Counted from the first letter of the stretch, positions 48,501 through 58,235 are shown. The stretch is DNA of 64,000 nt from Olsenella intestinalis (GCF_023276655.1 NZ_JALGRK010000002.1:310001-374000), one strand, 5' to 3'. The notes: generated from the letters alone by a model not told the origin. Numbers and translations are program-made.

Positions 48501-49046
48501 CTAGATCTCCATGACCTCGGCGGTCTTGTTCTTGAGGAGCTCCTCGACCTTGGCGACGTACTCGTCGGTCAGCTTCTGGATCTCCTTCTTCTCGCGCGCG
48601 ACCTCGTCCTCGGTCAGCTCCTCGTCGCGGTCGGCCTTGTTGTTGGCGTCGCGACGGGCGTTCCTGATGGCGACCTTGGCGTCCTCGGCGTACTTGCCGC
48701 ACTCCTTGACGAGCTCCTTGCGCCTCTCCTCCGTGGGCTTCGGGAAGGGAAGGCGGATGGAGGCGCCGTCGTTGCTCGGGGTGATGCCGAGGTCGGAGGT
48801 CTCGATGGCCTTCTCGATCTCCTTGAGGGCGCTCTTGTCCCACGGCTCGATGACGAGCATCGAGGCCTCGGGGACCTTGATGCCGGCGAGCTGCGTGACG
48901 GGCGTGAGCTGACCGTAGTAGTCGACCTTGATGTCGTCGAGCACGTGCGCGTTCGCGCGGCCCGTACGCACCTTGGTGAAGTTGTTCTTGAGGGCGTCGA
49001 TGCCCTTCTCCATCTGGGTCCTGGCGTTCTTGGTGTACTCGCTCAT
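48501..49046 (-). CDS. frr: Ribosome recycling factor
   Basis: Splits post-termination ribosomes together with EF-G. The 181-aa all-helical and beta two-domain protein has the usual length: MEKGIDALKNNFTKVRTGRANAHVLD, IKVDYYGQLTPVTQLA, EPWDKSALKEIEKAIETSDLGITPSNDG, IRLPFPKPTEERRKELVK, RNARRDANNKADR. ATG follows AGGAGAG, 8 nt after the pyrH stop. Confidence 0.97.
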   Translation of the reverse strand: MSEYTKNARTQMEKGIDALKNNFTKVRTGRANAHVLDDIKVDYYGQLTPVTQLAGIKVPEASMLVIEPWDKSALKEIEKAIETSDLGITPSNDGASIRLPFPKPTEERRKELVKECGKYAEDAKVAIRNARRDANNKADRDEELTEDEVAREKKEIQKLTDEYVAKVEELLKNKTAEVMEI

Positions 49047-49054
49047 AGTCTCTC

Positions 49055-49774
49055 CTACTCGTCGACGACGGTCGAGCCGACGTCCTCCCCGCGCAGAGCG
49101 CGATCGAATATGCCGTCCCCATCGAGGTTGAACACCATGATGGGCATGTGGTTGTCCTGGCAGAGCGCAGTGGCCGTCGAGTCCATGACGTTGAGGTTGC
49201 GCTTGAGGACCTCACGGTAGCTGATGGTGTCGAACTTGACCGCGTCGGGGTTCTTGACGGGGTCGCTGTCGTAGATGCCGTCGACCTTGGTCGCCTTCAT
49301 GAGGACCTCGGCGTTGATCTCGCAGGCGCGAAGGGCCGCCGCGGTGTCGGTGGTGAAGAAGGGGTTGCCGGTGCCGGCCGCGAAGATGGGGATGATGCCC
49401 TTCTCGAGGTGGCGGATCGCGCGACGGCGGATGTAGGTCTCGGAGACCTGGTGCATCTCGATGGCACTCATGACGCGGCACTCCATGCCGTTGTGCTCGA
49501 AGGTGTCCTGCAGCGCCAGCGAGTTGATGACGGTCGCGAGCATGCCCATGTTGTCGCCCTGGGCACGGTCCATGCCGGCCGCGGCGCCGGAGATGCCGCG
49601 GAAGATATTGCCGCCGCCGATGACGACGCCGATCTGCACGCCCGCTTCATAGGCGGGCTTGAGCTCGTCAGCGATGCGCTGAGGGATGTCGGGGTCGATG
49701 CCGAAGGACCTCGAGCCCATGAGGGCCTCGCCGGAGAGCTTCAAGAGCACGCGCTTATATTTGTAGTCAGACAA
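49055..49774 (-). CDS. pyrH: UMP kinase
   Basis: Phosphorylates UMP to UDP; hexameric amino-acid-kinase fold. The 239-aa protein has [53 protein letters not shown] and [23 protein letters not shown], with [19 protein letters not shown] near the end. The TTG start (MSDYKYKR) has GGAGG at 6-nt spacing; the longer upstream reading has no ribosome-binding site. It leads the frr-uppS-cdsA-dxr-rseP-ispG run. Confidence 0.96.
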   Translation of the reverse strand: MSDYKYKRVLLKLSGEALMGSRSFGIDPDIPQRIADELKPAYEAGVQIGVVIGGGNIFRGISGAAAGMDRAQGDNMGMLATVINSLALQDTFEHNGMECRVMSAIEMHQVSETYIRRRAIRHLEKGIIPIFAAGTGNPFFTTDTAAALRACEINAEVLMKATKVDGIYDSDPVKNPDAVKFDTISYREVLKRNLNVMDSTATALCQDNHMPIMVFNLDGDGIFDRALRGEDVGSTVVDE

Positions 49775-49884
49775 AACGTGCCTCCAGTCATGCGATGGCA
49801 AACCAACGCCGTTGAATAACCTTATTGATAATAGCAGAGGCCAGCGGATGGGCGCGCCTGCGCCGCTGGCCGTACACGAGACAC

Positions 49885-49917
49885 AAAAATGGGGCCGATG
49901 CGCGTGGCACCGGCCCC
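49885..49917 (-). terminator. Rho-independent terminator of rpsB-tsf
   Basis: On the minus strand GGGGCCG pairs with CGGCCCC around a 13-nt loop and is followed by ATTTTTG, starting 20 nt after the tsf stop. It separates tsf from pyrH, although some readthrough is usual. Confidence 0.88.
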
Positions 49918-49937
49918 ACCTGAGATGTGTCTCTCGA

Positions 49938-50807
49938 CTACTCGCCGAAGGAGTAGCGGACGAAGGAGACGACCTTGACTTCGTCGCCAGCGGCCTTGCT
50001 GACCTTGGCGGCGAGCTCGTTGATCGTGGAGCCGGACTCCTTGATGGACTCCTGCTCGGTGAGGACGTTCTCCTTGAAGAACTTCTCGAGCTTGCCGGTG
50101 GCCATGCGCTCCTGGATGGCCTCGGGCTTGCCGGACTCGGCGGCCTGAGCCATGTAGATGCTCTTCTCGTGCTCGATCACGTCAGCGGGGACGTCCTCGC
50201 GCTTGGCGGCGACGGGGGCGGCAGCGGCGACCTGCATCGCGACATCGTGGGCGAAGCCGGCGAAGTCGGCGTTGTCCTTGGTGGCGTCGTTGGCGAAGTC
50301 GAAGGTGACGATGTCAGCGAGCTTGCCGTTGTGGTGGACGTAGGCGGCAAGGGCGCCGGACTCGACGGCGACGCGCTGGAAGCGGGCGACCTTCATGTTC
50401 TCGCCGATGACGTGGATCATCTCGGTGAGCTCGGACTCGACGGTGCCCTCGCCCATGGCGCACGCCTTGAGGGCGGCCTCGTCGGCGGGGTCGTTCTCGG
50501 CGACGGCCTTGGCGAGCTCCATGGCGAAGCCGGTGAACTTGGGGTTGGTGCCCACGAAGTCGGTCTCGCAGGTGAGCTCGAGCAGGGCGCCGGTCTTGCC
50601 GTCCTCGGAGACGTAGGCGGCGATGGTGCCCTCGTTGGTGTCGCGGCCGGCGCGCTTGACGGCCTTGGCAACGCCCATCTTGCGCAGGACGTCGACGGCC
50701 TTCTCGATGTCGCCGTCAGCCTCGACGAGGGCCTTCTTGCACTCCATCATCGGGGAGTCGGTCATCTCGCGGAGCTGCTTGACGAGGGCGGCGGTAATCT
50801 GAGCCAT
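49938..50807 (-). CDS. tsf: Translation elongation factor Ts
   Basis: Guanine-nucleotide exchange factor for EF-Tu. The 289-aa protein has the N-terminal UBA-like and signature region ([34 protein letters not shown]), then [27 protein letters not shown], and the dimerisation core ending [19 protein letters not shown] follows GGAGGGG. It is in the standard rpsB-tsf order, 49 nt after rpsB. Confidence 0.97.
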   Translation of the reverse strand: MAQITAALVKQLREMTDSPMMECKKALVEADGDIEKAVDVLRKMGVAKAVKRAGRDTNEGTIAAYVSEDGKTGALLELTCETDFVGTNPKFTGFAMELAKAVAENDPADEAALKACAMGEGTVESELTEMIHVIGENMKVARFQRVAVESGALAAYVHHNGKLADIVTFDFANDATKDNADFAGFAHDVAMQVAAAAPVAAKREDVPADVIEHEKSIYMAQAAESGKPEAIQERMATGKLEKFFKENVLTEQESIKESGSTINELAAKVSKAAGDEVKVVSFVRYSFGE

Positions 50808-50856
50808 GGTTTGCCCCTCCTTGGGGTCGGAAGTCTATCGGTACGAAGAGCTGGTG

Positions 50857-51630
50857 CTACTCGGCAGCGGGGGCCTCGGTGGCCTCGGCGACCTCGACGG
50901 CAGGAGTGGTCTCGCCGGCGGACATCTCCTCGACGGAGATCTGCTCCTTGCCGGTGCCGGCCAGGACGGCGTCAGCCACGAGCTCGCACATGAGGTTCAC
51001 CGAGCGGATGGCGTCGTCGTTCGCGGGGATGCCGTAGTCGACCACGTCGGGGTCGGAGTTGGTGTCGAGCAGGCCGACGACGGGGATGTGCAGGCGGTTG
51101 GCCTCGCGGATGGCGATCTCCTCGCGCTTGGTGTCGACCACGAAGATGGCCTGGGGCAGGGCGTGGAGCTCACGGGCGCCACCGAGGTTGCGCTGGAGCT
51201 TCTCGAGCTCCTTGCCGAGAACAGCCTGCTCCTTCTTGGGGAGAAGGGCCATGCGGCCGTCCTCGACCATGGTCTCGAGCTCCTCCATGCGGTCGATGCG
51301 GGAGCGCATGGTCACGAAGTTGGTGAGCATGCCGCCGAGCCAACGCTGGTTGATGTAGGGCATGCCGCAGCGCTCGGCCTGGGCGGCGATGGGCTCCTGG
51401 GCCTGCTTCTTGGTGCCGACGAAGAGGATGCGGCCACCCTTGGCAGCGGTGTCCTTGAGGAAGGAGTACGCCTTGTCAGCGCCCAGGACGGTCTGCTTGA
51501 GGTCGAGGATGTAGATGCCGTTGCGCTCGCCGAAGATGAAGGGCTTCATCTTGGGGTTCCAGCGACGGGTCTGGTGGCCATAGTGGCAACCGGCCTCGAG
51601 CAGGGTACGAATGTTGATCTTAACAGCCAT
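50857..51630 (-). CDS. rpsB: 30S ribosomal protein S2
   Basis: Small-subunit protein at the head-body junction. The 257-aa protein opens with [38 protein letters not shown]. It includes [36 protein letters not shown] and [44 protein letters not shown], and ends in an acidic Ala/Glu tail typical of Actinobacteria. ATG has GGAGG 9 nt upstream. First gene of the rpsB-tsf operon. Confidence 0.98.
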   Translation of the reverse strand: MAVKINIRTLLEAGCHYGHQTRRWNPKMKPFIFGERNGIYILDLKQTVLGADKAYSFLKDTAAKGGRILFVGTKKQAQEPIAAQAERCGMPYINQRWLGGMLTNFVTMRSRIDRMEELETMVEDGRMALLPKKEQAVLGKELEKLQRNLGGARELHALPQAIFVVDTKREEIAIREANRLHIPVVGLLDTNSDPDVVDYGIPANDDAIRSVNLMCELVADAVLAGTGKEQISVEEMSAGETTPAVEVAEATEAPAAE

Positions 51631-51771
51631 TTCTAAACCTCCGTTGGTTTGTCCTCCGCGTGATGTCAACCCCGTTCGAGCCACCCAGGGCACGGCTGAT
51701 GCCCCGGGCACCGTGGCCGACGAGTCGTCACGCGTGCGAATTTATGCCGTGCGGACGCACAGCGATTTGTG

Positions 51772-51780
51772 AGTATACCA
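51772..51780 (-). promoter_or_regulatory. Extended -10 promoter element for rpsB-tsf
   Basis: TGGTATACT on the minus strand (TATACT at 51772-51777), about 140 nt upstream of the rpsB ATG, leaving a long leader in which S2-type autoregulation could act. No clear -35 box. Confidence 0.45.
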
Positions 51781-51885
51781 GCAACCGTTCGCCGACGCAC
51801 CACAAAAGCTCCAATCACCTTCGCTCCACAACACGACCACCATGCCGAGAGGAGCCTCGCCCTCCCCCGCGGCGCGCCCTTGGGC

Positions 51886-52848
51886 CTACTCGCCCCTGGG
51901 GTGCGCCTGGCGGGCGGCGTCCTTGAGGCGCTCGACCGAGAGGTGCGTGTAGATCTGGGTCGTGGAGAGGTTGGCGTGGCCCAGGAGCTCCTGCACGCTG
52001 CGGAGGTCCGCGCCGCCGGTGAGCATCTCGGTCGCGAAGGTGTGGCGCATGGCGTGCGGCGTGATGGCCCGGTCGAGCCCGGCCAGCCTCACGCGGCGCT
52101 CGAAGGCGCTCCTCAGGGCGTCCGCGCTCATGCGCCGGCCGCGCGTGGAGACGAAGAGCGAGCCCTCGGAGAGTCCGCGCCCGCCCTCGAGCGCAGGCCT
52201 CGCGAGCTGGAGGTAGTCCTTCAGGCGCGCGAGCACGCCGTCGTAGAGCGGGACGATCCGCTCCTTGGAGCCCTTGCCGAAGAGCCTGACCTGGCCCTCG
52301 GCGAAGTCGACGTCGACGATGTCGAGGCGCGAGGCCTCCGAGATCCTGGCACCCGAGGCGTAGAGCAGCTCCACGAGGGTCCTGTCGCGCAGGTCACGAG
52401 GCTCCTCTCCCCCGCACGCCTCGAGCAGGCGCCCCACGTCCTCGTCGCTCATGGTGTGGGGCAGCGTGCGGGCGCGCTTCGGGCTCGAGATCGTGTCCGC
52501 GGCGTTCTCGGTCGTGACGCCCTCGCGCAGGAGCCATCGGTGGAACGCACGGATGGCGGAGAGGTGCCGCGCGATGGTCGAGGCGTCGTAGCGGGCGCGC
52601 GTGAGGTACGCGAGGTAGCGCCTGACGTCGACGTGGGCGGCGTGAAGGACGTCGACGCCCTCGCGCTCCGCCCACGAGAGGTACGCGTCGAGGTCGATGC
52701 CGTAGGCGCGCACCGTGTTGGGCGAGAGGTTGCGAAGGGTCGTGAGCTGCGCAAGGAAGCGCCCCAGCTCGCGGCGGACGTCGGTCTCGACGGCCGCCTC
52801 CGCGCCCTCGTCCGCGGGCGCCTCCGCCCTGTCGTCGGCGTCTAGCAC
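51886..52848 (-). CDS. XerC/XerD-type tyrosine recombinase
   Basis: A 320-aa site-specific recombinase. The SAM-like core-binding N-domain (FLAQLTTLRNLSPNTVRAYGIDLDAYLSW) precedes the catalytic domain. The catalytic set is complete: Arg in YASGARISEASRLD, Lys in GKGSKERIVPL, HAMRHTFATEML, LGHANLSTTQIYTH with the His/Trp-position His and the Tyr nucleophile. Its setting between trmFO and rpsB, downstream of dprA, is where xerC/codV lies in many Gram-positive bacteria, so chromosome-dimer resolution is more likely than phage integration. The GTG start overlaps the trmFO end by 7 nt; the first ~25 residues are acidic and unconserved. Confidence 0.92.
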   Translation of the reverse strand: MLDADDRAEAPADEGAEAAVETDVRRELGRFLAQLTTLRNLSPNTVRAYGIDLDAYLSWAEREGVDVLHAAHVDVRRYLAYLTRARYDASTIARHLSAIRAFHRWLLREGVTTENAADTISSPKRARTLPHTMSDEDVGRLLEACGGEEPRDLRDRTLVELLYASGARISEASRLDIVDVDFAEGQVRLFGKGSKERIVPLYDGVLARLKDYLQLARPALEGGRGLSEGSLFVSTRGRRMSADALRSAFERRVRLAGLDRAITPHAMRHTFATEMLTGGADLRSVQELLGHANLSTTQIYTHLSVERLKDAARQAHPRGE

Positions 52849-54176
52849 GACGGGGCCGCCTGGAAGAGGTCGGGCCTGCTCTCGAGGTAGGAGGCGAGGT
52901 CGCGCTCGGCGCGGTCGGCGTAGGCCTGGTAGCGCTCGCGCTTCTTCATCCTCGGGCCGTCGAGCGGCGGCACGATGCCGAAGTTCACGTGCATCGGCTG
53001 GTAGGGCGTGGTTGCGGGGTCGGTCGCGTAGGCCACGAGCGCGCCGAAGGCCGACGTCCGAGGAAGCCTCACGCGCTCGAGGCCGCGCAGGTCGGCCACA
53101 GTGTTGAGGGCTGCGAGCAGGCCCGACGCGATGGCCTCGGCGTAGCCCTCGGTGCCCGTGATCTGACCGGCGAGGCGCACCGTGGTGCCCGGTATGGCGA
53201 AGGTCTCGTCGAGCACGCGCGGTGCGTCGACGAAGGAGTTGCGGTGCATGACGCCGTAGCGGAAGAAGTCGGCGCCCTCGAGGCCGGGGATCATGCGGAA
53301 GACGCGAGCCTGCTCGCCCCAGGTGAGGTTGGTCTGGAAGCCCACGAGGTTGTAGGCCGTGCATGCGGCGTTCTCGGCGCGCAGCTGCACCGCGGCCCAG
53401 GGACGGCGGCCCGTCCTGGGGTCGGTGAGCCCCACCGGCTTGAGCGCGCCGAAGCGAAGCGAGTCCACGCCCGTGCGCGCGACCTCCTCGACGGGCTGGC
53501 ACGCGTTGAAGAGGTCGGTCTGCTCGAACTCGCGCGAGACGACGCGCTTGGCGGAGACGAGCTCCTCGTAGAAGGCCTCGTACTCCTCCTTCGTCATCGG
53601 GCAGTTGAGGTAGTCACCCCTCCCCTCCTCCTCGTAGCGGGACTGGGAGAAGGCGATGGAGCGGTCGATCGTCTCGGCGTCCACGATAGGAGCGGCTGCG
53701 TCGAAGAAGGAGAGCGACTCGCCGCCCACGCGCCGTGCGAGGTCGGAGAAGAGCGCGTCAGAGCAGAGCGGGCCCGCCGCGACCACGACGTGCCCCTCGG
53801 GGATGCTGGTGGCCTCGCGGCGCTCGACCTCGATGAGGGGGCTCGCCTCGATCCTCTCGCTGACGAGCCTCGAGAAGAGCTTGCGGTCGACCGCGAGCGC
53901 CCCGCCCGCAGGGACGGCCGCCTCGCGGGCGCACTCGATGAGCTGCGATCCCATGTGGGCGAGCTCCTCCTTGAGAAGGCCCGCCGCGCTGTCGTGCCTG
54001 GTGGACTTCAGGGAGTTCGAGCACACCAGCTCCGCGAAGTCGGAGGTGTGGTGCGCCGGCGACGTCGACTCGGGCCTCTGCTCCACGAGGGTCACGGCGA
54101 CGCCGCGCGCCGCCAGCTGGAGCGCGCACTCGCTGCCCGCAAGCCCGCCGCCGATTACGATCACATGCTCTGCCAA
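52842..54176 (-). CDS. trmFO: Methylenetetrahydrofolate-tRNA-(uracil-5-)-methyltransferase
   Basis: Flavoenzyme that makes m5U54 in the tRNA T loop using methylene-THF. The 444-aa protein has the FAD fold (VIVIGGGLAGSECALQLA), VEQRPESTSPAHHT, the LVCSNSLKS segment with a conserved Cys, DYLNCPMTKEEYEAFYEEL, FNACQPVEEVA with the second Cys, and QITGTEGYAEAIASGLLAA and MHVNFGIVPPL near the end. TTG start after GAGGT. It lies in the usual dprA-trmFO-xerC order. Confidence 0.96.
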   Translation of the reverse strand: MAEHVIVIGGGLAGSECALQLAARGVAVTLVEQRPESTSPAHHTSDFAELVCSNSLKSTRHDSAAGLLKEELAHMGSQLIECAREAAVPAGGALAVDRKLFSRLVSERIEASPLIEVERREATSIPEGHVVVAAGPLCSDALFSDLARRVGGESLSFFDAAAPIVDAETIDRSIAFSQSRYEEEGRGDYLNCPMTKEEYEAFYEELVSAKRVVSREFEQTDLFNACQPVEEVARTGVDSLRFGALKPVGLTDPRTGRRPWAAVQLRAENAACTAYNLVGFQTNLTWGEQARVFRMIPGLEGADFFRYGVMHRNSFVDAPRVLDETFAIPGTTVRLAGQITGTEGYAEAIASGLLAALNTVADLRGLERVRLPRTSAFGALVAYATDPATTPYQPMHVNFGIVPPLDGPRMKKRERYQAYADRAERDLASYLESRPDLFQAAPSC

Positions 54177-54184
54177 GGTCTACC

Positions 54185-55105
54185 TCACGTTCCTGGTTCC
54201 ACTTTTCCGGCCTCCATTCTATCCCGCGCAAGCAGGAATTCCTCCGAGGGGGCGTACCTTCCATCGCGAAGCCGCACGACCCAGCCCCTCGCCTCGTAGT
54301 CGCCCAGGGCGCGAAGCACGGTGAGCACGCTCTCCTCGAAGCGGTTCGCGAGGTCGTCGGCGCGCAGGGGCTGGGCGACCAGCGCGCTCATCATGCGGCT
54401 CTTCTCGCCTGGCATGCTCTGCTCGAGGAGCCTGAGGCGGTCGAAGTCGAGCGAGATGCAGCTCTCGAGGTCCGCCTCGCAGCAGACGATGGCCGCGCCG
54501 TCCGCGATGAGGCGGTTGGTGCCCGCGGACTCGGGCGAGAAGATCGAGCCCGGGACGGCGTAGAGACGCCTGCCGAGCTCGGACGCGACGCTCGCCGTGC
54601 CCATGGTGCCCGACCTGAGGCCGGCCTCGACGACGAAGGTCGCCTCGGAGAGCGCCGCGATCACGCGGTTGCGCTTCGGGAAGGCGTAGCGCCTGGGAGG
54701 CGACCCCCAGGGCTCGAGCGAGACGACGACGCCCGCGCCCTCGGCGGCGCGCTCGAAGACGTCGCGGGAGCTTCGCGGGTAGACGCGGTCGGCGCCGCAG
54801 CCCGAGACGACGACGGTCGAGCCGCCGGCGTCGAGCGCCGCGCGGGCCGCCGCGCTGTCGCAGCCCATGGCGCCTCCCGAGACGACCACGAGGCCACACT
54901 CGGCGGCGATGCGCCCGGCCATCTTGGCCGCGGCGACGCCGTAGGGCGTGGCCCGCCGGGCCCCGACGATGGATATCGAGGGCCGCGAGAGCACCTCGGG
55001 CGACCCCTTGCAGTAGAGCCTCTCCGGTGGGCTCGACAGGTCAAGCAGCATCGCGGGGTAGAGCTCGTCGCCCTTCTCGACCACGCATGTCGACTCCATG
55101 CCCAT
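54185..55105 (-). CDS. dprA: DNA processing protein DprA
   Basis: Binds incoming single-stranded DNA and loads RecA during natural transformation. The 306-aa protein has the Rossmann-like DprA core: SISIVGARRATPYGVAAAKMAGRIA, VVVSGGAMGCDSAAARAALDAGG, STVVVSGCGADRVYP, FPKRNRVIAALSEATFVVEAGLRSGTMGTASVASELGR and VPGSIFSPESAGTNRLI. A C-terminal winged helix (PLRADDLANRFEESVLTVLRALGDYEARGWV) follows. The ATG used overlaps the comM stop (TGATG); a second ATG two codons on is an alternative. dprA is widespread, so it does not alone prove competence. Confidence 0.95.
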   Translation of the reverse strand: MGMESTCVVEKGDELYPAMLLDLSSPPERLYCKGSPEVLSRPSISIVGARRATPYGVAAAKMAGRIAAECGLVVVSGGAMGCDSAAARAALDAGGSTVVVSGCGADRVYPRSSRDVFERAAEGAGVVVSLEPWGSPPRRYAFPKRNRVIAALSEATFVVEAGLRSGTMGTASVASELGRRLYAVPGSIFSPESAGTNRLIADGAAIVCCEADLESCISLDFDRLRLLEQSMPGEKSRMMSALVAQPLRADDLANRFEESVLTVLRALGDYEARGWVVRLRDGRYAPSEEFLLARDRMEAGKVEPGT

Positions 55106-56604
55106 CACCTCTCCCCTCGGTCGCGGTAGGAGCACGACTCCCGGATGTCGTCCGCGCTGACGCGCTCGCGCTCGTCGAGGTCGGCGATCGTGCGCGCGAC
55201 CCTGGCGACCCTGACGATCGAGCGGCCTCCCATGGCGAAGCGCGCCGACATGCCCTCGAGCAGGCTCGAGGCCTCGGCACTAAGCCCCTGGCGGGCCACC
55301 TCGGCCTCTGATTCCGTCGCGTCGCCCTCGCGCGAGGCGCGCCACGCGGCGAACGCGCGGCCGCGCTCGACGGCCTCCCGCATCTCGGCGGAGCTCATCC
55401 CCCTGCGTCCGCCGATCACCTCGGAGCCGGCGGGGCGCGCGACGAAGAGCTGCATGTCGATCCTGTCCATGAGCGGACCGCCGATGTGAGACTGGTAGTT
55501 GTCGACCATCGCCTGGGTGCAGCGGCACTCGTGGCCCGTGTCGCCGAGGTGCCCGCACGGGCAGGGGTTTGCGGCCGCAACGAAGGTGAAGTCGCAGGGG
55601 AACGAGTAGACGCCGTCGACGCGCACGATTCGCACGACGCGCTCCTCGAAGGGCTGGCGGAGCGCCTGAAGGACGTTCGTCGCGAACTCGGGCAGCTCGT
55701 CGAGGAAGAGGACGCCCTTGTGCGCGAGCGAGATCTCGCCCGGGACGACGGGCCGCCCTCCCCCGATCAGGCCTGCGAGCGACACGGAGTGGTGCGGCGC
55801 CCTGAAGGGGCGTATGCCGGCGACGATCTCCTCGACGCCCTGGCCCGCCACCGAGTTGACGAGCATGGCCTCCTCTCGCTCCCGCTCCGTGAGGGGCGGA
55901 AGGATGGAAGGGAGCCTGCGCGCGAGCATGGTCTTGCCGGCGCCCGGAGGCCCAACCATGAGCAGGCCGTGCCCTCCCGTCGCGGCGATCGTGAGGGCGC
56001 GCTTGGCCGCCTCCTGGTCGATGACGTCGGCGAAGTCGAGCGCCGGCGATGCCTCCCGGTGCCCTCGCGCCCCCTGCGAGGACGGAGGGAGCGAGGTGAG
56101 GAACCTGATGCCACACGAGAGCTGCCCGATGTCGTCCACGCGAAGCACGCCCTCCTCGACGCCCTGTCCCAGCTCGGCGTCGGGCGCGCAGACGAGCCTG
56201 AGGCCGAGGGAGCGCGCGAGCTTCTGGTACGCGACCATGCCGCGAACGGCGTGGACGCTCCCGTTGAGCCCCAGCTCGCCGACGAAGAGGCAGTTCTCTA
56301 TGTCGCAGGGGGACATCTGGCCCGTGAGGGCGAGTATGCCCACGGCAAGCGGCAGGTCGAAGCCGGTGCCGCTCTTGCGCACCTCCGCGGGCGCGAGGTT
56401 CACCGTGAAGTGGAGCCTCGGCACCTGGTAGCCGCGGTTCGAGAGCGCGCAGCGCACGCGCAGGCGCGACTCCCGGATGGCGCCGTCGGGAAGCCCCGTG
56501 AGCGAGATGCCCGGAATGCCTCCCGAGCACGAGATCTCGCACTCGACGGGCAGCGCCTCGACGCCGCGGAGCGTGGCGGCGTGCACGACGAAGGAGCGGC
56601 TCAT
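55105..56604 (-). CDS. comM: ComM/YifB AAA+ ATPase (Mg-chelatase-like)
   Basis: Helicase-like AAA+ protein that in naturally competent bacteria promotes branch migration of the incoming strand. The 499-aa protein has the N-terminal YifB domain (VECEISCSGGIPGISLTGLPD, VNLAPAEVRKSGTGFDLPLAVG). The ATPase core has LLMVGPPGAGKTMLARRLPSILPPL, GEISLAHKGVLFLDELPEF and VAAANPCPCGHLGD, with the C-terminal lid (MDRIDMQLFV, RVARTIADLDERERVSADDI). Start and stop overlap yraN and dprA by one base each (TGATG), giving a yraN-comM-dprA-trmFO-xerC unit. Confidence 0.95.
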   Translation of the reverse strand: MSRSFVVHAATLRGVEALPVECEISCSGGIPGISLTGLPDGAIRESRLRVRCALSNRGYQVPRLHFTVNLAPAEVRKSGTGFDLPLAVGILALTGQMSPCDIENCLFVGELGLNGSVHAVRGMVAYQKLARSLGLRLVCAPDAELGQGVEEGVLRVDDIGQLSCGIRFLTSLPPSSQGARGHREASPALDFADVIDQEAAKRALTIAATGGHGLLMVGPPGAGKTMLARRLPSILPPLTEREREEAMLVNSVAGQGVEEIVAGIRPFRAPHHSVSLAGLIGGGRPVVPGEISLAHKGVLFLDELPEFATNVLQALRQPFEERVVRIVRVDGVYSFPCDFTFVAAANPCPCGHLGDTGHECRCTQAMVDNYQSHIGGPLMDRIDMQLFVARPAGSEVIGGRRGMSSAEMREAVERGRAFAAWRASREGDATESEAEVARQGLSAEASSLLEGMSARFAMGGRSIVRVARVARTIADLDERERVSADDIRESCSYRDRGER

Positions 56605-57203
56605 CAGTCGTCACACGCGAACGCGCCGACAAGGTGGCGAAGCTTCGCCAGTCGCTCCCCGATGATGTTGATGGCGATGACGTCGAAGCGGACGATGTCC
56701 TCCTCGGGATGCTCGGCGAGGTAGTAGAGGGCGAAGGAGCGGTAGCGTCGCTGCTTGCGATCGTCGACCGCGATCTCGGGCATCTCGGGCGCGTCTGGGC
56801 CGACGCAGAGCCTGGTCTTCACCTCGACGAGGACGATCTCCTCCCCGTCGCGGGCCACGATGTCGACCTCGCCGTAGTGGGTCTTCCAGTTCGTGTCGAG
56901 GATCTCGTAGCCGCGGCGCTCGAGGTAGGACGCCGCGACCTGCTCGCCCTCGCGCCCGAGCTCGTAGGCGTTGAGCTCGGAGACGCTCTTGCGCCTCTTG
57001 CCCGCGCCGTCGGGGTGGTCGTGCTCGGGGCCGGGCTCGCCCGTCGCCCCGCAGGGAGCCTCGGGCAAGGCCTTGCTCTTCTCGGCCGCGGCCGCCTCGG
57101 CGACGTTTTTCTTCGCCTTGGGCTTGCGGCGCGCGGGCTTCGCGGACGGGCCCGACGCGGGGCGCTTGGCCTTCGGGGCCTTCTCGGTGGCTGCGCTGCT
57201 CAT
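56604..57203 (-). CDS. YraN/UPF0102 family endonuclease-like protein
   Basis: A 199-aa protein. The C-terminal ~120 residues are the YraN domain: YELGREGEQVAASYLERRGYEILDTNWKTHYGEVDIVARDGEEIVLVEVKTR, with the Glu, Asp, Glu-x-Lys set of a restriction-endonuclease-like fold, then DDRKQRRYRSFALYYL and RFDVIAI. The first ~75 residues are a Lys/Ala/Pro-rich extension containing AEKS, again over a GAGAAGAGC copy (57075-57083). Function is unknown; nuclease or Holliday-junction-linked roles have been suggested for the family. It is co-transcribed with comM and dprA. Confidence 0.9.
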   Translation of the reverse strand: MSSAATEKAPKAKRPASGPSAKPARRKPKAKKNVAEAAAAEKSKALPEAPCGATGEPGPEHDHPDGAGKRRKSVSELNAYELGREGEQVAASYLERRGYEILDTNWKTHYGEVDIVARDGEEIVLVEVKTRLCVGPDAPEMPEIAVDDRKQRRYRSFALYYLAEHPEEDIVRFDVIAINIIGERLAKLRHLVGAFACDD

Positions 57204-57338
57204 GGGAACCTCCTCATCTCTGGACGGGACGAGAAGTCTCCCAATGCTGGCTCTCCCCTATCTCTCATGAGTCGGGAGGAATCTGACCGAATGCGTCGCT
57301 TTTGCCAAAAGTCGTGCCGTGACTCGCGTTTGTGCAGG

Positions 57339-57347
57339 TGAGAAGAG
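57339..57347 (+). repeat. Intergenic copy of the dispersed GAGAAGAGC word
   Basis: Exact 9-mer, preceded by T instead of the usual C, in the 227-nt gap between rnhB and yraN. The gap shows no gene and no clear promoter; a perfect palindrome GGCTGCGCAGCC lies near 57416-57427, at the rnhB end. Confidence 0.65.
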
Positions 57348-57430
57348 CGTCCCTCGCGCATCGCAGACACGCTCGGGACGCAAGGCACCGCTTAGGGTGA
57401 TGGGTTGTCCGTGGAGGCTGCGCAGCCGGC

Positions 57431-58219
57431 CTAGAAGAGCGAGGGCGTCTCCAGGAAGTTGCCGCAGAACGAGACGCGGTGGATGGGGCTCAGCCCGTGC
57501 TCGCGGATCGCCTGGATGTGGGCCTGCGAGCCGTAGCCCTTGCACTCGGCGAGGTGGTACTCGGGGTACTCGCCGTCGTACTCGATCATGAGGTTGTCCC
57601 TGGTGACCTTGGCCACGATGGAGGCCGCCGCGATCGAGGCGATGCGCGCGTCGCCCTTGACGATGGTCTTCTCGCGCGGGTGCACGTGGACGGGGTTGCC
57701 GTCGATGAGGACGCTGTCGGCCTCGACGCCGGCGTTCTCGATGGCCATAGCCATGGCCTGGCGAAGCGCGTTGCCCATCCCCACGGCGTCGATCGTGGCG
57801 GGCTCGATGTGCGCGATGCCGATTGCGAGCGCGACCTCCGCGATCTTCTCGGCGAGCGTCTCCCTGCGCGCGGGCGTCAGCTGCTTGGAGTCGTTGATGC
57901 CCCAGATGCGCGGGTCGTCGGGCAGGGCGACCGCCGCGACGGTGAGGGGGCCAGCGATCGCGCCGCGGCCGACCTCGTCGACGCCGAGCACGATGCCGTC
58001 GCCGCCGAGCTCGCGCATGTACTCGTACATGCCGTCGACGCGGCTGCGCTCGGCGAGCTCGCGCTCCTTGCGCCGGCGGGCGCTCTCCATGGCGTGCTGC
58101 ACCTGCTTGCGCGGGTCCTCGGCGTAGCGCTCGCAGAGCGAGTCGATCTCGTCCACGGACGCGTCCGCCAGCACGGCTGCGATCTCACGCGCGCTCGCGG
58201 CGCGCACCCCCTTGGGCAT
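57431..58219 (-). CDS. rnhB: Ribonuclease HII
   Basis: Removes RNA from RNA-DNA hybrids and misincorporated ribonucleotides. The 262-aa protein has GIVLGVDEVGRGAIAGPL (first catalytic Asp-Glu), INDSKQLTPARRE, ADSVLIDGN (Asp), KGDARIASIAAASIVAKVTRD and GYGSQAHIQAIREHGLSPIHRVSF. The N-terminal ~70 residues form a helical charged extension (RRRKERELAERS). It follows rplS, as is common, with a terminator between. Confidence 0.96.
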   Translation of the reverse strand: MPKGVRAASAREIAAVLADASVDEIDSLCERYAEDPRKQVQHAMESARRRKERELAERSRVDGMYEYMRELGGDGIVLGVDEVGRGAIAGPLTVAAVALPDDPRIWGINDSKQLTPARRETLAEKIAEVALAIGIAHIEPATIDAVGMGNALRQAMAMAIENAGVEADSVLIDGNPVHVHPREKTIVKGDARIASIAAASIVAKVTRDNLMIEYDGEYPEYHLAECKGYGSQAHIQAIREHGLSPIHRVSFCGNFLETPSLF

Positions 58220-58235
58220 CGGGTCTCCTTAGAAC

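Noticed and set aside
51886-52848. Phage or island integrase
   Set aside because: The tyrosine recombinase sits in a conserved housekeeping order with trmFO and dprA, and no phage genes or attachment repeats are nearby.
57204-57430. A small gene or RNA between rnhB and yraN
   Set aside because: No ribosome-binding site with a sensible frame, no stable long fold and no T-run; only a short palindrome and one GAGAAGAGC copy.
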